Assembly: GCA_965250115.1 (NCBI GenBank)
Contig: CBDFNJ010000001.1
Span: 1,116,001 to 1,180,000, forward strand
Source of the DNA: CBDFHB01 sp965250115
GTDB lineage: Bacteria; Acidobacteriota; Vicinamibacteria; Marinacidobacterales; SMYC01
DNA length: 64,000 nt
Reading direction: 5' to 3'
Position numbers and translations under genes: made by a program. Below, piece after piece: positions 41,239 to 47,844 of the stretch (the stretch's first letter is position 1; each line of letters starts with the position of its first letter). Under the pieces are notes generated by a model, which was given only the letters and a program-made list of their open reading frames with translations, was not told the DNA's origin and ran no database searches.

Positions 41239-42183
41239 ATGAGAGAGCAAGAACCAAAAACACTCCAAGAAGCCATCCAATTTTACTCTGATCTTGACGT
41301 ATGCCAGGAAACGCTCGTGGCGGCTCGCTGGCCCAATGGCGTGACGTGCCCACATTGCGGGAGTACCTCTGTCGCCTACCTAAAGAACCAGCGTCGCTGG
41401 CAGTGCCGCACGAAGCATCAGCGTCGGCAATTCTCCGTCAAGGTCGGGACCATCTTCGAGGATAGCCCCATCGGACTCGACAAATGGTTCACTGCTATCT
41501 GGCTCATCGGTAGCGCCAAGAACGGAATCAGCAGCTACGAGATTCATCGAGCCATTGGAGTGACCCAAAAGACGGCCTGGTTCATGCTTCACCGGATCCG
41601 GCTCGCCATGCAGACCGAGACGTTCGAGAAGATGGGCGGGGAGGTCGAGGTAGACGAGACCTTCATCGGTGGAAAGGCCCGCAACATGCACGCGGCCAAA
41701 CGCCGCGAGAGGATCAAGGGGCGCGGAGTGGTCGGTAAGACCGCCGTAATGGGACTGCTCGAACGTAACGGAAAGGACGGCCACAGCACAGTCCGAACGC
41801 GAGTGGTGGCCGGCAGGCAGAGAAAGCATCTACGGCCGCATATCACAGAGCATGTGGAACCCGGAGCGACCATCTACACCGACGAACTCCGCTCCTACGA
41901 TGACCTCTCGGACAGCTACGTCCACGGCGTAATCAACCACGCTGAAACCTATGTGAACGGGAGAATTCACACGAACGGCTGCGAGAACTTCTGGAGCTTG
42001 CTGAAGCGCTCAATTCGAGGAACTTATATGACCGTCGAGCCGTTCCACCTGTTCCGCTACCTCGACGAGCAGGCGTGCAGGTTCAACACCAGGAAGGCCA
42101 CGGACGGGCAGCGGTTCGCTGCCATCTGCAAGTTACTGACTGGTAAACGGTTGAGCTACAAGAAACTAACGGGAAGATTTTGA
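41239..42183 (+). CDS. IS1595-family (ISXO2-like) transposase
   Basis: A 314-residue transposase. The N-terminal zinc ribbon is VTCPHCGSTSVAYLKNQRRWQCRTKH. The DDE-type core has EVEVDETFIGGK (first Asp), ATIYTDELRSYDDL (second Asp) and HTNGCENFWSLLKRSIRGTY, where IS1595 enzymes use Asn/Glu-type third residues; the VN.....E.FWS(L/H)LKR signature is clear. YHRFYLFRYLDE-type closing is present as FHLFRYLDEQACRFNTRK. It is full length, so the element is probably autonomous. Confidence 0.93.
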   Translation: MREQEPKTLQEAIQFYSDLDVCQETLVAARWPNGVTCPHCGSTSVAYLKNQRRWQCRTKHQRRQFSVKVGTIFEDSPIGLDKWFTAIWLIGSAKNGISSYEIHRAIGVTQKTAWFMLHRIRLAMQTETFEKMGGEVEVDETFIGGKARNMHAAKRRERIKGRGVVGKTAVMGLLERNGKDGHSTVRTRVVAGRQRKHLRPHITEHVEPGATIYTDELRSYDDLSDSYVHGVINHAETYVNGRIHTNGCENFWSLLKRSIRGTYMTVEPFHLFRYLDEQACRFNTRKATDGQRFAAICKLLTGKRLSYKKLTGRF

Positions 42184-42618
42184 GATGAAGACAGAAGGAG
42201 TTAAGAGTGGGGTGTCCTCTTCCTCGGGAACCAGCCGGTATCTCCCCTTTTCTTCACGCTCAAAGCGTTCGGAGCGGTTCAGTGCGGCCCATAATCGGTT
42301 CCCGACCTGGCTACCCTTGAGTACCCCGGCTTCAATAAGCACTTTCCGGGCTGCGGTGCTAGGCACGACTCCCTTGTTTCGTTCGGCGATATAGACCAAT
42401 GCCTCATCAATGGATTTGTCACGCAGTTCGTCTGGCGACACATCAAGGGTCGTCGCGCGTCGGCGTTTCTGTTTCTGCGCGGGCTGGAAATGCTCAAGTG
42501 TGAGCTGTAGCGCGTCCCGGCGCAGCTCAGCATTTTCCAGCGTTGCGCGTAGCTTGTCCATTCTTCGCGTCAACGCGTCTATCTCATTCTGTATCGCCTT
42601 CATTGTGATATCTGGCAT
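42166..42618 (-). CDS. IS1595 passenger: coiled-coil plus winged-helix protein of unknown function
   Basis: I place the start at the ATG ending 42618 (MPDITMKAIQNE) because GAGGAG lies five bases ahead; an upstream in-frame ATG (42630) overlaps that ribosome site. The 150-residue protein has a long N-terminal coiled coil (AIQNEIDALTRRMDKLRATL onward), a basic linker (KQKRRR) and a winged-helix-like C-terminus (KSIDEALVYIAERNKGVVPSTAARKVLIEAG, ERFEREEKGRYRLVPE). It overlaps the transposase end by 18 nt, tail to tail, so transcripts would be complementary. A DNA-binding accessory or regulator of transposition is plausible but unproven. Confidence 0.7.
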   Translation of the reverse strand: MPDITMKAIQNEIDALTRRMDKLRATLENAELRRDALQLTLEHFQPAQKQKRRRATTLDVSPDELRDKSIDEALVYIAERNKGVVPSTAARKVLIEAGVLKGSQVGNRLWAALNRSERFEREEKGRYRLVPEEEDTPLLTPSVFISKSSR

Positions 42619-42747
42619 CAACTCCTCCATGTGCTAGCTGTGTGCTGGTCGCGTGTGTTGACATCCAATACCTGCACAGTATTCTGACTGCGCAGAAAGG
42701 GCGTTTTCCAGTTTCGCCACACCCGCTCTTTCTAGTACGGACCTACA

Positions 42748-42822
42748 TGGGGGGCCAGGTGGGAATTGAACCCACGATCATCCCGTGCAAGGGAATTGCC
42801 TTACCATTTGGCTACTGACCCC
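42748..42822 (-). tRNA. tRNA carried by the IS1595 element, anticodon TGC (Ala-type), unusual acceptor
   Basis: Read on the minus strand the acceptor GGGTCAG pairs with CTGGCCC (one U-G). T8 and A9 are standard, the D stem is GCC/GGC, and the anticodon stem is ATTCC/GGGAT around loop CTTGCAC (anticodon TGC). The T arm is GTGGG-TTCAATT-CCCAC, and C73 is followed by encoded CCA. An extra 5' G could pair with C73, a tRNA-His hallmark, while the G3-U70 identity pair of alanine is absent. It is probably transcribable; charging specificity is uncertain. Confidence 0.75.
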
Positions 42823-42885
42823 ATAGGCCCGTTTGTTATCCTCTGGGGAGCACAATCTCCCCAGGGGGTAACAGGTAACCGTATC

Positions 42886-43068
42886 ATGCCGACGCGGCGA
42901 ACGAAAAGCGACAAACAACATCCCTCTAGCGAAGCCTCAAAGTTCTTGTCTCTGCTCACCGGACTTGCCCGCGTACCGAAGGCAGAACTGGATGAGCAAG
43001 AACGGAAGTACCGGAAAGGCCGAACTATGGCGATGAAGGCCACTCTAAAACCCAAGCAAGAGAAGTAG
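42886..43068 (+). CDS. Small basic IS1595 passenger protein (60 aa)
   Basis: MPTRRTKSDKQHPSSEASKF starts a 60-residue protein with a core KFLSLLTGLARVPKAELDEQERKYRKG and a Lys-rich end. The F..L...L..VPK.E.D..E pattern recalls short uncharacterised bacterial proteins; their function is unknown to me. It lies inside the transposon, just downstream of the tRNA and on the opposite strand, followed by a strong hairpin. The ribosome site is weak, so expression is uncertain. Confidence 0.55.
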   Translation: MPTRRTKSDKQHPSSEASKFLSLLTGLARVPKAELDEQERKYRKGRTMAMKATLKPKQEK

Positions 43069-43082
43069 CCCAAGGTTGAGGA

Positions 43083-43104
43083 CGCCCCGGTCGCAACCGG
43101 GGCG
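43083..43104. terminator. Hairpin after the 60-aa ORF inside the transposon
   Basis: cgccccggt and accggggcg form a 9-bp stem with a cgca loop. No U-run follows on either strand, so it could be a weak terminator or an RNA element shielding the transposase from outside transcription entering from the MOSC side. Confidence 0.45.
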
Positions 43105-43136
43105 ACGGAGAGGGGGGGTATTTCTAGAAGACTAGA

Positions 43137-43763
43137 TTAGTCAAGTATATTATTACCCAATTGAGGCACTGCGAGCAGTCGCGCCGCTTCGTGTTGGTCC
43201 CGGGTGAAGATACGGAAAACGTCTCCGATTGCGACTTGGTGGTTCGGGCGAGCGACGATCCGAATCTCATCCCCGGCGCCGATTTCTCCTTCTTCGATGA
43301 TCCGCAAGTAGGTGCCGGGCCTTCCCGCCTCGGTGAACCGGCGTGGGAATTTCGGGTCGCCCATACGGACCCCGAATCGGCAGCAGGGGACCCGAGGCTC
43401 CGAGACCTCGAGAAGGGTGGTGCCAACCTTGAAGCGTTCACCGACGAGCGCCCCGGTGACGTCGATTCCCTCTGTGGTCAAGTTCTCCCCGAACTCGCCG
43501 TACTGCAGGGGGCGATCGATCTCAGCCTGCCACCATCGATAATCCTCGATGGCGTAGGCATAGATCGCCTTGTTGGGACCGCCGTGCGCCGCCCGATCCG
43601 CCTGGTCATCTCCTTCGAGATTGACTCCCCTAGCCCTGACCCGGCCCGGGGCGGGAAACTTCCAGATCCCGCTCCTGGCCGCCTGGCCGTTGAAGTCGAA
43701 CTCGCGAATACCTCCCACGTTGACCGAAAGGACTCTACCTCTCGCTCTGCTTTCCTCTTCCAT
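43137..43763 (-). CDS. MOSC-domain protein (YiiM-like), C-terminus replaced by the transposon
   Basis: A 208-residue MOSC protein: VLSVNVGGIREFDFNGQ, GVNLEGDDQADRAAHGGPNKAIYAYAIEDYRWW, YGEFGENLTTEGI, then FKVGTTLLEVSEPRVPCCRFGVRMGDP, which has the conserved Cys of the molybdenum-cofactor site. YiiM-type proteins reduce N-hydroxylated substrates with bound Moco. The last six residues (GNNILD) and the stop are encoded by the IS1595 end; the native 27-residue tail lies beyond the element. The active Cys and most of the fold survive, so function may be retained. Confidence 0.88.
   Translation of the reverse strand: MEEESRARGRVLSVNVGGIREFDFNGQAARSGIWKFPAPGRVRARGVNLEGDDQADRAAHGGPNKAIYAYAIEDYRWWQAEIDRPLQYGEFGENLTTEGIDVTGALVGERFKVGTTLLEVSEPRVPCCRFGVRMGDPKFPRRFTEAGRPGTYLRIIEEGEIGAGDEIRIVARPNHQVAIGDVFRIFTRDQHEAARLLAVPQLGNNILD
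43158..43165. repeat. 8-bp target-site duplication of the IS1595 element, right copy
   Basis: CAATTGAG, identical to 41183-41190. It lies within codons 200-202 of the MOSC gene. Confidence 0.93.
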
Positions 43764-43824
43764 GGCTCACTCCCTTGAATCGGACGCTTCGACGCTCTCG
43801 GTGCTAAACTCACTTCACGGCGCA

Positions 43825-44853
43825 CTAGCTCCTATCGTCGAGATTTTTCTCGAGGAAATCGCGAATCAACTCCGCGATGAGCTCACCCTCCTCATCGAGC
43901 GCGAAGTGGCCGGTGTCGAGAAGGTGGAACTCGAGGTTCCTCAGGTCTCTCTTGTACGGATGTGCGCCTTCCGCCGGGAAAATCGGGTCGTTCTTGCCCC
44001 AGGTGATGAGCATGGCGGGCTGAAACTCGCGAAAATACGCTTGCCACTCGGGGTAGAGCGGTGGGTTGGTTCCGTAATCGTAAAACATGGCGAGCTGGAT
44101 CTCCTGGTTTCCTTCCCTATCCAGGAAGCGCTGATCCATGTTCCAGTTGTCGGGGCTTATGGCCTCGGGGTTGCGCATGCCGTGGGTGTACTGCCACTTG
44201 GTCGCTTCGATCGTGAACAGTCCCCTCAGCTCATTCGCGTGCTCCGTTGTTTTATCCTTCCAATACGCCTTAATCGGATCCCAGAACTCGAGGAGGCCTT
44301 CCTTGTACGCGTTTCCGTTCTGAACGATCAGCGTATCGACTCGCTCCGGGTGTTTGGCCGCCAAGCGGAACCCAATGGGCGCACCGTAGTCCATCAGGTA
44401 GAGGCTGTATTTTTCCAGCGCGAGCCTTTCGGTGAACGTCTCGACGAGCTCGGCCATGCGGTCGAACGTGTAGTCGAACTCCTCGAGCGCCGGCATCGAG
44501 CTGTTTCCGTAGCCGGGGTAATCGGGTGCAACGACGTGATACCTGTCGGACAGCGCCGGTATCAGATTGCGAAACATGTGCGAAGAGGTCGGAAAGCCGT
44601 GCAACAGAAGAATGTTGGGGGCACCCTCAGGTCCGGCTTCGCGGTAGAAGAGGTCCAGTCCGTCGATCTCGATGCTCTTGTGCAAGACCCTGGATGAGTC
44701 TCGGTCGGACGAGACGCTGGCCGTCACCTCTCCTTCCGTCAGTGCTTTCGTTCCGCCCGCGCCTACGAGCATCGTGACAAAGCCTGCAACTAGCACGATG
44801 GTGACGAGCGTTGCCGTCCGGAAACGGGTTCGATTCGCTGTTCTATAGCTCAT
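43825..44853 (-). CDS. Secreted or membrane-anchored alpha/beta hydrolase (epoxide hydrolase/dehalogenase group)
   Basis: A 342-residue protein with an N-terminal hydrophobic anchor (ATLVTIVLVAGFVTMLVGAGG). ILLLHGFPTSSHMFRNLIP is the oxyanion segment, APDYPGYGNSS follows, and SLYLMDYGAPIGFRLA has Asp at the nucleophile elbow, as in epoxide hydrolases and haloalkane dehalogenases. LITWGKNDPIFP carries the acid, and LLDTGHFALDEEG the catalytic His. The substrate is unknown. A good sigma-54 promoter sits 48 bp upstream and the ribosome site AAGGAG precedes the ATG. The divergent sigma-54 activator is the likely regulator. Confidence 0.88.
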   Translation of the reverse strand: MSYRTANRTRFRTATLVTIVLVAGFVTMLVGAGGTKALTEGEVTASVSSDRDSSRVLHKSIEIDGLDLFYREAGPEGAPNILLLHGFPTSSHMFRNLIPALSDRYHVVAPDYPGYGNSSMPALEEFDYTFDRMAELVETFTERLALEKYSLYLMDYGAPIGFRLAAKHPERVDTLIVQNGNAYKEGLLEFWDPIKAYWKDKTTEHANELRGLFTIEATKWQYTHGMRNPEAISPDNWNMDQRFLDREGNQEIQLAMFYDYGTNPPLYPEWQAYFREFQPAMLITWGKNDPIFPAEGAHPYKRDLRNLEFHLLDTGHFALDEEGELIAELIRDFLEKNLDDRS

Positions 44854-44900
44854 TGGTCCTTCTCCTTCTTGGTTGAACGTTCAGTTCCTATTGAAAGCAG

Positions 44901-44916
44901 AGCAAATCCGAGGCCA
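44901..44916 (-). promoter_or_regulatory. Sigma-54 (-24/-12) promoter of the alpha/beta hydrolase gene
   Basis: Read on the minus strand the sequence is TGGCCTCGGATTTGCT. It matches TGGCAC-N5-TTGC(A/T) at the invariant GG and GC, at the -24 C and at TTGC, with correct spacing. It lies about 37 bp (leader) plus 12 bp from the ATG ending at 44853. The neighbouring gene encodes a sigma-54 activator. Confidence 0.7.
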
Positions 44917-44944
44917 GGTCGACGAGCAACCTAACATGTTTCTA

Positions 44945-44957
44945 CTAAGTCACTTAG
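44945..44957. promoter_or_regulatory. Candidate activator-binding palindrome between hydrolase and sigma-54 regulator
   Basis: CTAAGTCACTTAG has two perfect 6-bp arms around one base. It lies about 30-40 bp upstream of the sigma-54 promoter, closer than typical enhancers but suitable for a Fis-type HTH dimer. A second perfect palindrome, CGCGAGATCTCGCG, occurs at 44991-45004. Binding is inferred. Confidence 0.4.
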
Positions 44958-44967
44958 ACGGCTTGAC

Positions 44968-46698
44968 ATGGTTGCTAAATCTCGACATTTCGCGAGATCT
45001 CGCGTTGACATCTCGCAGCGACCCGTGCGAGACTGCTGGGACACTGTGAGCAAGAGCCTCTACGAGTCCGAGTTCGAATCACTCAAGCAGATCTTTCTGG
45101 ACCTAGCTCACGAGAGGTCGCGTCCTGCACTGTTGAGCCTCTTGGTCGAGCGCTTGCGGGGCCTTCCGGAGGTGGCCCTCGCCCGCATTTGGCTGATCCG
45201 CCCCGGTGACATCTGCGCTTCCTGCCCGTCGCGGGTCGAGTGTCCAGACCAGACACGTTGCCTTCATCTCGTCGCAAGCGCTGCTCGAGCGGTCGATCCG
45301 AACAGCGGTACCGACTGGTTTCGGATGGATGGCTCTTACCGCAGATTCCCGCTCGGAATTCGTCGCGTCGGCAGCATCGGCTCGACAGGTGAGTCCCAAC
45401 TTCTTCTCGACACCTCTGAGGACAGCGAATGGTTTGCTCGTGGAGACTGGCTGAGGAAAGAGGGCATCAAGAGTTTCGCCGGTCATCCTTTGATATTCAG
45501 GGATGAGATTCTTGGCGTCCTTGGCGTTTTCCGGCGGGCTTTCATCGACGAGCAAGAGTTTCTGTGGCTGCGTGCTTTTGCCGACCACGCTGCTGCGGCC
45601 ATCGCGAACGCGCGCGCCTTCGAAGAGATCGAGAGGCTAAAAAGAGAGCTCGAGCTAGAAAACGAGTATCTGCAGGAGGAGGTCAAAGCTGCCCACGCGT
45701 TTGGTGGCATCGTCGGGGAGAGCCGAGCGCTTCAAAGGGTCCTCGGGCAGAGCGATCTGGTCGCACCCACCGAGAGCACGGTTTTGATCACGGGCGAATC
45801 GGGAACGGGAAAGGAGTTGATCGCGCAGGCCGTCCACGAGCGAAGCGAGCGTCAGGGACGCGCCATGGTGAAGGTGAATTGCGGAGCAATCCCACGAGAG
45901 CTGTTCGAAAGCGAGTTCTTCGGACATGTGAAAGGGGCGTTTACGGGTGCGGTGAACGACCGGGTTGGCCGTTTTCAGTTGGCCGACCGCGCGACTCTGT
46001 TCCTGGACGAAGTCGCGGAGATTCCGCTGGAACTCCAAAGCAAACTGCTACGTGTCCTGCAGGAAGGAACGTTCGAACGCATCGGAGAAGCCCGTACGCG
46101 TAAAGTGAACGTCCGGGTCATCGCAGCTACGAACCATGATTTGGCGAGGCAGGTGAGCGAGGGGCACTTTCGAGAAGACTTGTATTACCGGTTGAATGTC
46201 TTCCCTATAACGATCGCTCCCCTCAGAGAGCGCGCCGAAGACATTCCCGCTCTTGCTGTGAACTGCATCGAAAACTCTTGCAGACGATTGGGTGTGCCGG
46301 TCCCCAAGCTCAAACGGAGCCAGCTACGGATGCTGCAACGTCACGATTGGCCTGGTAACGTCCGGGAGTTGCAGAACGTCATCGAGCGCGCGGTCATAAA
46401 CGCTCGCTCGGGCACTCTCAAGTTCGACCTACCCGAGGCGCGACTTCGTGAGCCCTCTTCCTTACCCTCCGAGGCTTCGAGACCTAAGGGTATCGTAAGG
46501 TACGAAGAGCTGAAACGAATCGAGCGCGAAAATCTGATCGCTGCTCTGGAGCAGACCAACTGGAGAATTGCCGGTGGCGAAGGTGCGGCAGAGCTACTCG
46601 GGATGAACGCGTCGACATTGAGATCCCGCCTCAAGGCATTGGGCATCAAAGCAATCCGCAAGACAGTCATAGGCTCTTTCGAATCGGGTGGTAGCTGA
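44968..46698 (+). CDS. Sigma-54-dependent activator with GAF sensor
   Basis: A 576-residue NtrC-like regulator. Residues about 40-215 form a GAF-type sensor containing ICASCPSRVECPDQTRC, a four-Cys cluster that could bind a metal or Fe-S centre. A coiled-coil linker (IERLKRELELENEYLQEEVKAA) leads to the AAA+ domain: ITGESGTGKELIAQ (Walker A), HVKGAFTGAVNDR (GAFTGA loop contacting sigma-54), ATLFLDEVAEIP (Walker B). A Fis-type HTH ends the protein (GAAELLGMNASTLRSRLKALGI). The start is uncertain: GTG at 45046 is an alternative that leaves the CGCGAGATCTCGCG palindrome untranslated. It probably controls the divergent hydrolase. Confidence 0.92.
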   Translation: MVAKSRHFARSRVDISQRPVRDCWDTVSKSLYESEFESLKQIFLDLAHERSRPALLSLLVERLRGLPEVALARIWLIRPGDICASCPSRVECPDQTRCLHLVASAARAVDPNSGTDWFRMDGSYRRFPLGIRRVGSIGSTGESQLLLDTSEDSEWFARGDWLRKEGIKSFAGHPLIFRDEILGVLGVFRRAFIDEQEFLWLRAFADHAAAAIANARAFEEIERLKRELELENEYLQEEVKAAHAFGGIVGESRALQRVLGQSDLVAPTESTVLITGESGTGKELIAQAVHERSERQGRAMVKVNCGAIPRELFESEFFGHVKGAFTGAVNDRVGRFQLADRATLFLDEVAEIPLELQSKLLRVLQEGTFERIGEARTRKVNVRVIAATNHDLARQVSEGHFREDLYYRLNVFPITIAPLRERAEDIPALAVNCIENSCRRLGVPVPKLKRSQLRMLQRHDWPGNVRELQNVIERAVINARSGTLKFDLPEARLREPSSLPSEASRPKGIVRYEELKRIERENLIAALEQTNWRIAGGEGAAELLGMNASTLRSRLKALGIKAIRKTVIGSFESGGS

Positions 46699-46870
46699 AA
46701 ATCCGCATCCACGCCGGTAACGCGATGCGAGGCTACGAGGTCGGCCGGATGGCGCGAGAGCGCGGTGCCTACGTTATGTACGGTGGCATTCATGCGACCC
46801 TGTACCCCGGAGGAGTCGCTCGATCTCGGTCAGGCGCACGACGTCGTCAAGAGGGAAGCGCGATTGGAAA
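46695..46870 (+). pseudogene. Remnant of a B12-binding radical SAM protein
   Basis: The frame reads GNAMRGYEVGRMARERGAYV then MYGGIHATLYP. A one-base shift near 46805 gives PEESLDLGQAHDVVK. This matches the cobalamin-binding half of B12-dependent radical SAM enzymes (GN..RG.E.ar.ar..Ga.vvfGGiHaTlyPee). The CxxxCxxC cluster domain is missing, as is the N-terminus; coding starts at the stop codon of the sigma-54 regulator. It is a short relic with no function expected. Confidence 0.6.
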
Positions 46871-46871
46871 G

Positions 46872-46900
46872 AGCCCGAGACCTTTCGTAGGTCTCGGGCT
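46872..46900. terminator. Strong bidirectional hairpin terminator
   Basis: agcccgagacct and aggtctcgggct form a perfect 12-bp stem with loop ttcgt. It lies between the sigma-54 regulator side and the RRM gene that reads toward it, so it can end both transcripts. No long U-run is present. Confidence 0.7.
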
Positions 46901-46938
46901 TCGCAAGCGAAAGTCTGGTCAGAGTCGAGGGGTGGGGC

Positions 46939-47241
46939 TTACCAGCGCCGCCCGCCGCCACCGCCACCGCGACCGCCACCGCCACCGCCACCTTCGGTCC
47001 GGGGTTTGGCTTCGTTGACGTTCAATGTACGACCACCGAGATCAGTTCCATTGACGCCACGGATGGCCGCTTGCGCGGCCGAGCTGTCCGACATCTCAAC
47101 GAAAGCGAAACCACGTGGGCGACCGGTGTCGCGATCGGTGATCACGTTGACGCTACTTACCTCGCCGTAGGTTGCGAAGACGTCTCTGAGCTGCTGCTCG
47201 GTGACGTCGAAGGAACAATTGCCTACATAAATCTTACCCAT
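46939..47241 (-). CDS. Glycine-rich RRM RNA-binding protein
   Basis: A 100-residue protein: one RNA-recognition motif (residues 1-80; RNP2 KIYVGNCSF, RNP1 RGFAFVEM) and a Gly/Arg tail (GGGGGGGRGGGGGGRRW). Bacterial homologues, known in cyanobacteria as Rbp, are cold-induced and bind single-stranded RNA. The tail is encoded by tandem gccacc-type repeats (about 46951-46992), prone to slippage. The ribosome site GGAG lies before the ATG. A second RRM gene is divergent 325 bp away. Confidence 0.9.
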   Translation of the reverse strand: MGKIYVGNCSFDVTEQQLRDVFATYGEVSSVNVITDRDTGRPRGFAFVEMSDSSAAQAAIRGVNGTDLGGRTLNVNEAKPRTEGGGGGGGRGGGGGGRRW

Positions 47242-47565
47242 GAAATGAACTCCTGAACGGAAAGGGCCTAAGCGAGGGCTGACGGAGGTGTGGTGGAAGT
47301 CACCAGCAAAAAAAATCCACGAAGAGCCATCGGATAGCCGAACGAGTCATACTGGACTATTCCCGGACGCGTGTCAAACTCGGCATGTGCCGTGACTATC
47401 CACGGGCTGTTCTGGTTCCAGACGCTCCGACGCTCTACCTCGAGGACTCGTCGCTCCGAGCTTTGTGCTGCGAAGGCGATTCGACTACACTGTGGCCTCT
47501 CACGATCGGGCAAAGCGCACGCGTTTCATCGACTCTTCCGTGAGCATGCCCTCGAAAGCAGGCGA
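47242..47565. other. 324-bp intergenic region between two divergent RRM genes
   Basis: No open frame has protein-like composition. It should contain the two divergent promoters and the leader of each RRM gene. An A8 tract (about 47310) and a moderate AT content mark the middle. I see no strong hairpin or recognised RNA element; cold-shock type leaders would not be detectable by eye. Confidence 0.5.
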
Positions 47566-47802
47566 ATGAAACTTTATGTGAGCAACCTTCCTTACAACAC
47601 CTCCGAGGAGTCGCTCCGCAAGCTCTTCTCCCGCCATGGACAGGTGCAGGGCATCTGGATCGGCAATACCCGACTGGGCTCTCCCCACGGCTACGGGTTC
47701 GTTCATATGCAGGACGGCGCGAATGCCGAGAAAGCCATCTCGATGCTCGACGGTATCCAGTTCGAGGGAAGCGAGATCAGCGTCCACCAAGCGAGAGACT
47801 GA
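47566..47802 (+). CDS. Short RRM RNA-binding protein
   Basis: Seventy-eight residues, a single RRM without tail: RNP2 KLYVSNLPY, RNP1 HGYGFVHM, and the closing EISVHQARD strand. The ATG at 47566 begins exactly at the first RRM strand; the longer upstream frame is non-coding in composition. It is followed 42 bp later by the desaturase gene on the same strand. Cold-related co-regulation with the desaturase is a reasonable inference, since both families respond to low temperature in other bacteria. Confidence 0.85.
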   Translation: MKLYVSNLPYNTSEESLRKLFSRHGQVQGIWIGNTRLGSPHGYGFVHMQDGANAEKAISMLDGIQFEGSEISVHQARD

Positions 47803-47844
47803 AGAACGAAGAGCTCCCGCCGATCCCACTCATCGGAGTCTGAG

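Larger units (their letters stand above)
41191..43157 (+). mobile_element. Complete IS1595-family transposon, 1,967 bp, with tRNA and two passenger ORFs
   Basis: Terminal inverted repeats of 22 bp (41191-41212 and 43136-43157) differ at one position; both begin GGTAAT and end in TACTTGACTAAT. The element carries the transposase (+), an overlapping convergent coiled-coil/winged-helix gene (-), a tRNA gene (-), a 60-aa ORF (+) and a hairpin near the right end. Base composition is visibly less GC-rich than the flanking genes. IS1595 members with passenger genes are known; a tRNA passenger is not something I recall. The element sits in codon 202 of the MOSC gene. Confidence 0.93.

Noticed and set aside
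46951..46992. CRISPR-like or satellite array at the gccacc repeats
   Set aside because: It is a hexanucleotide run encoding the Gly/Arg tail of the RRM protein; there are no spacers.
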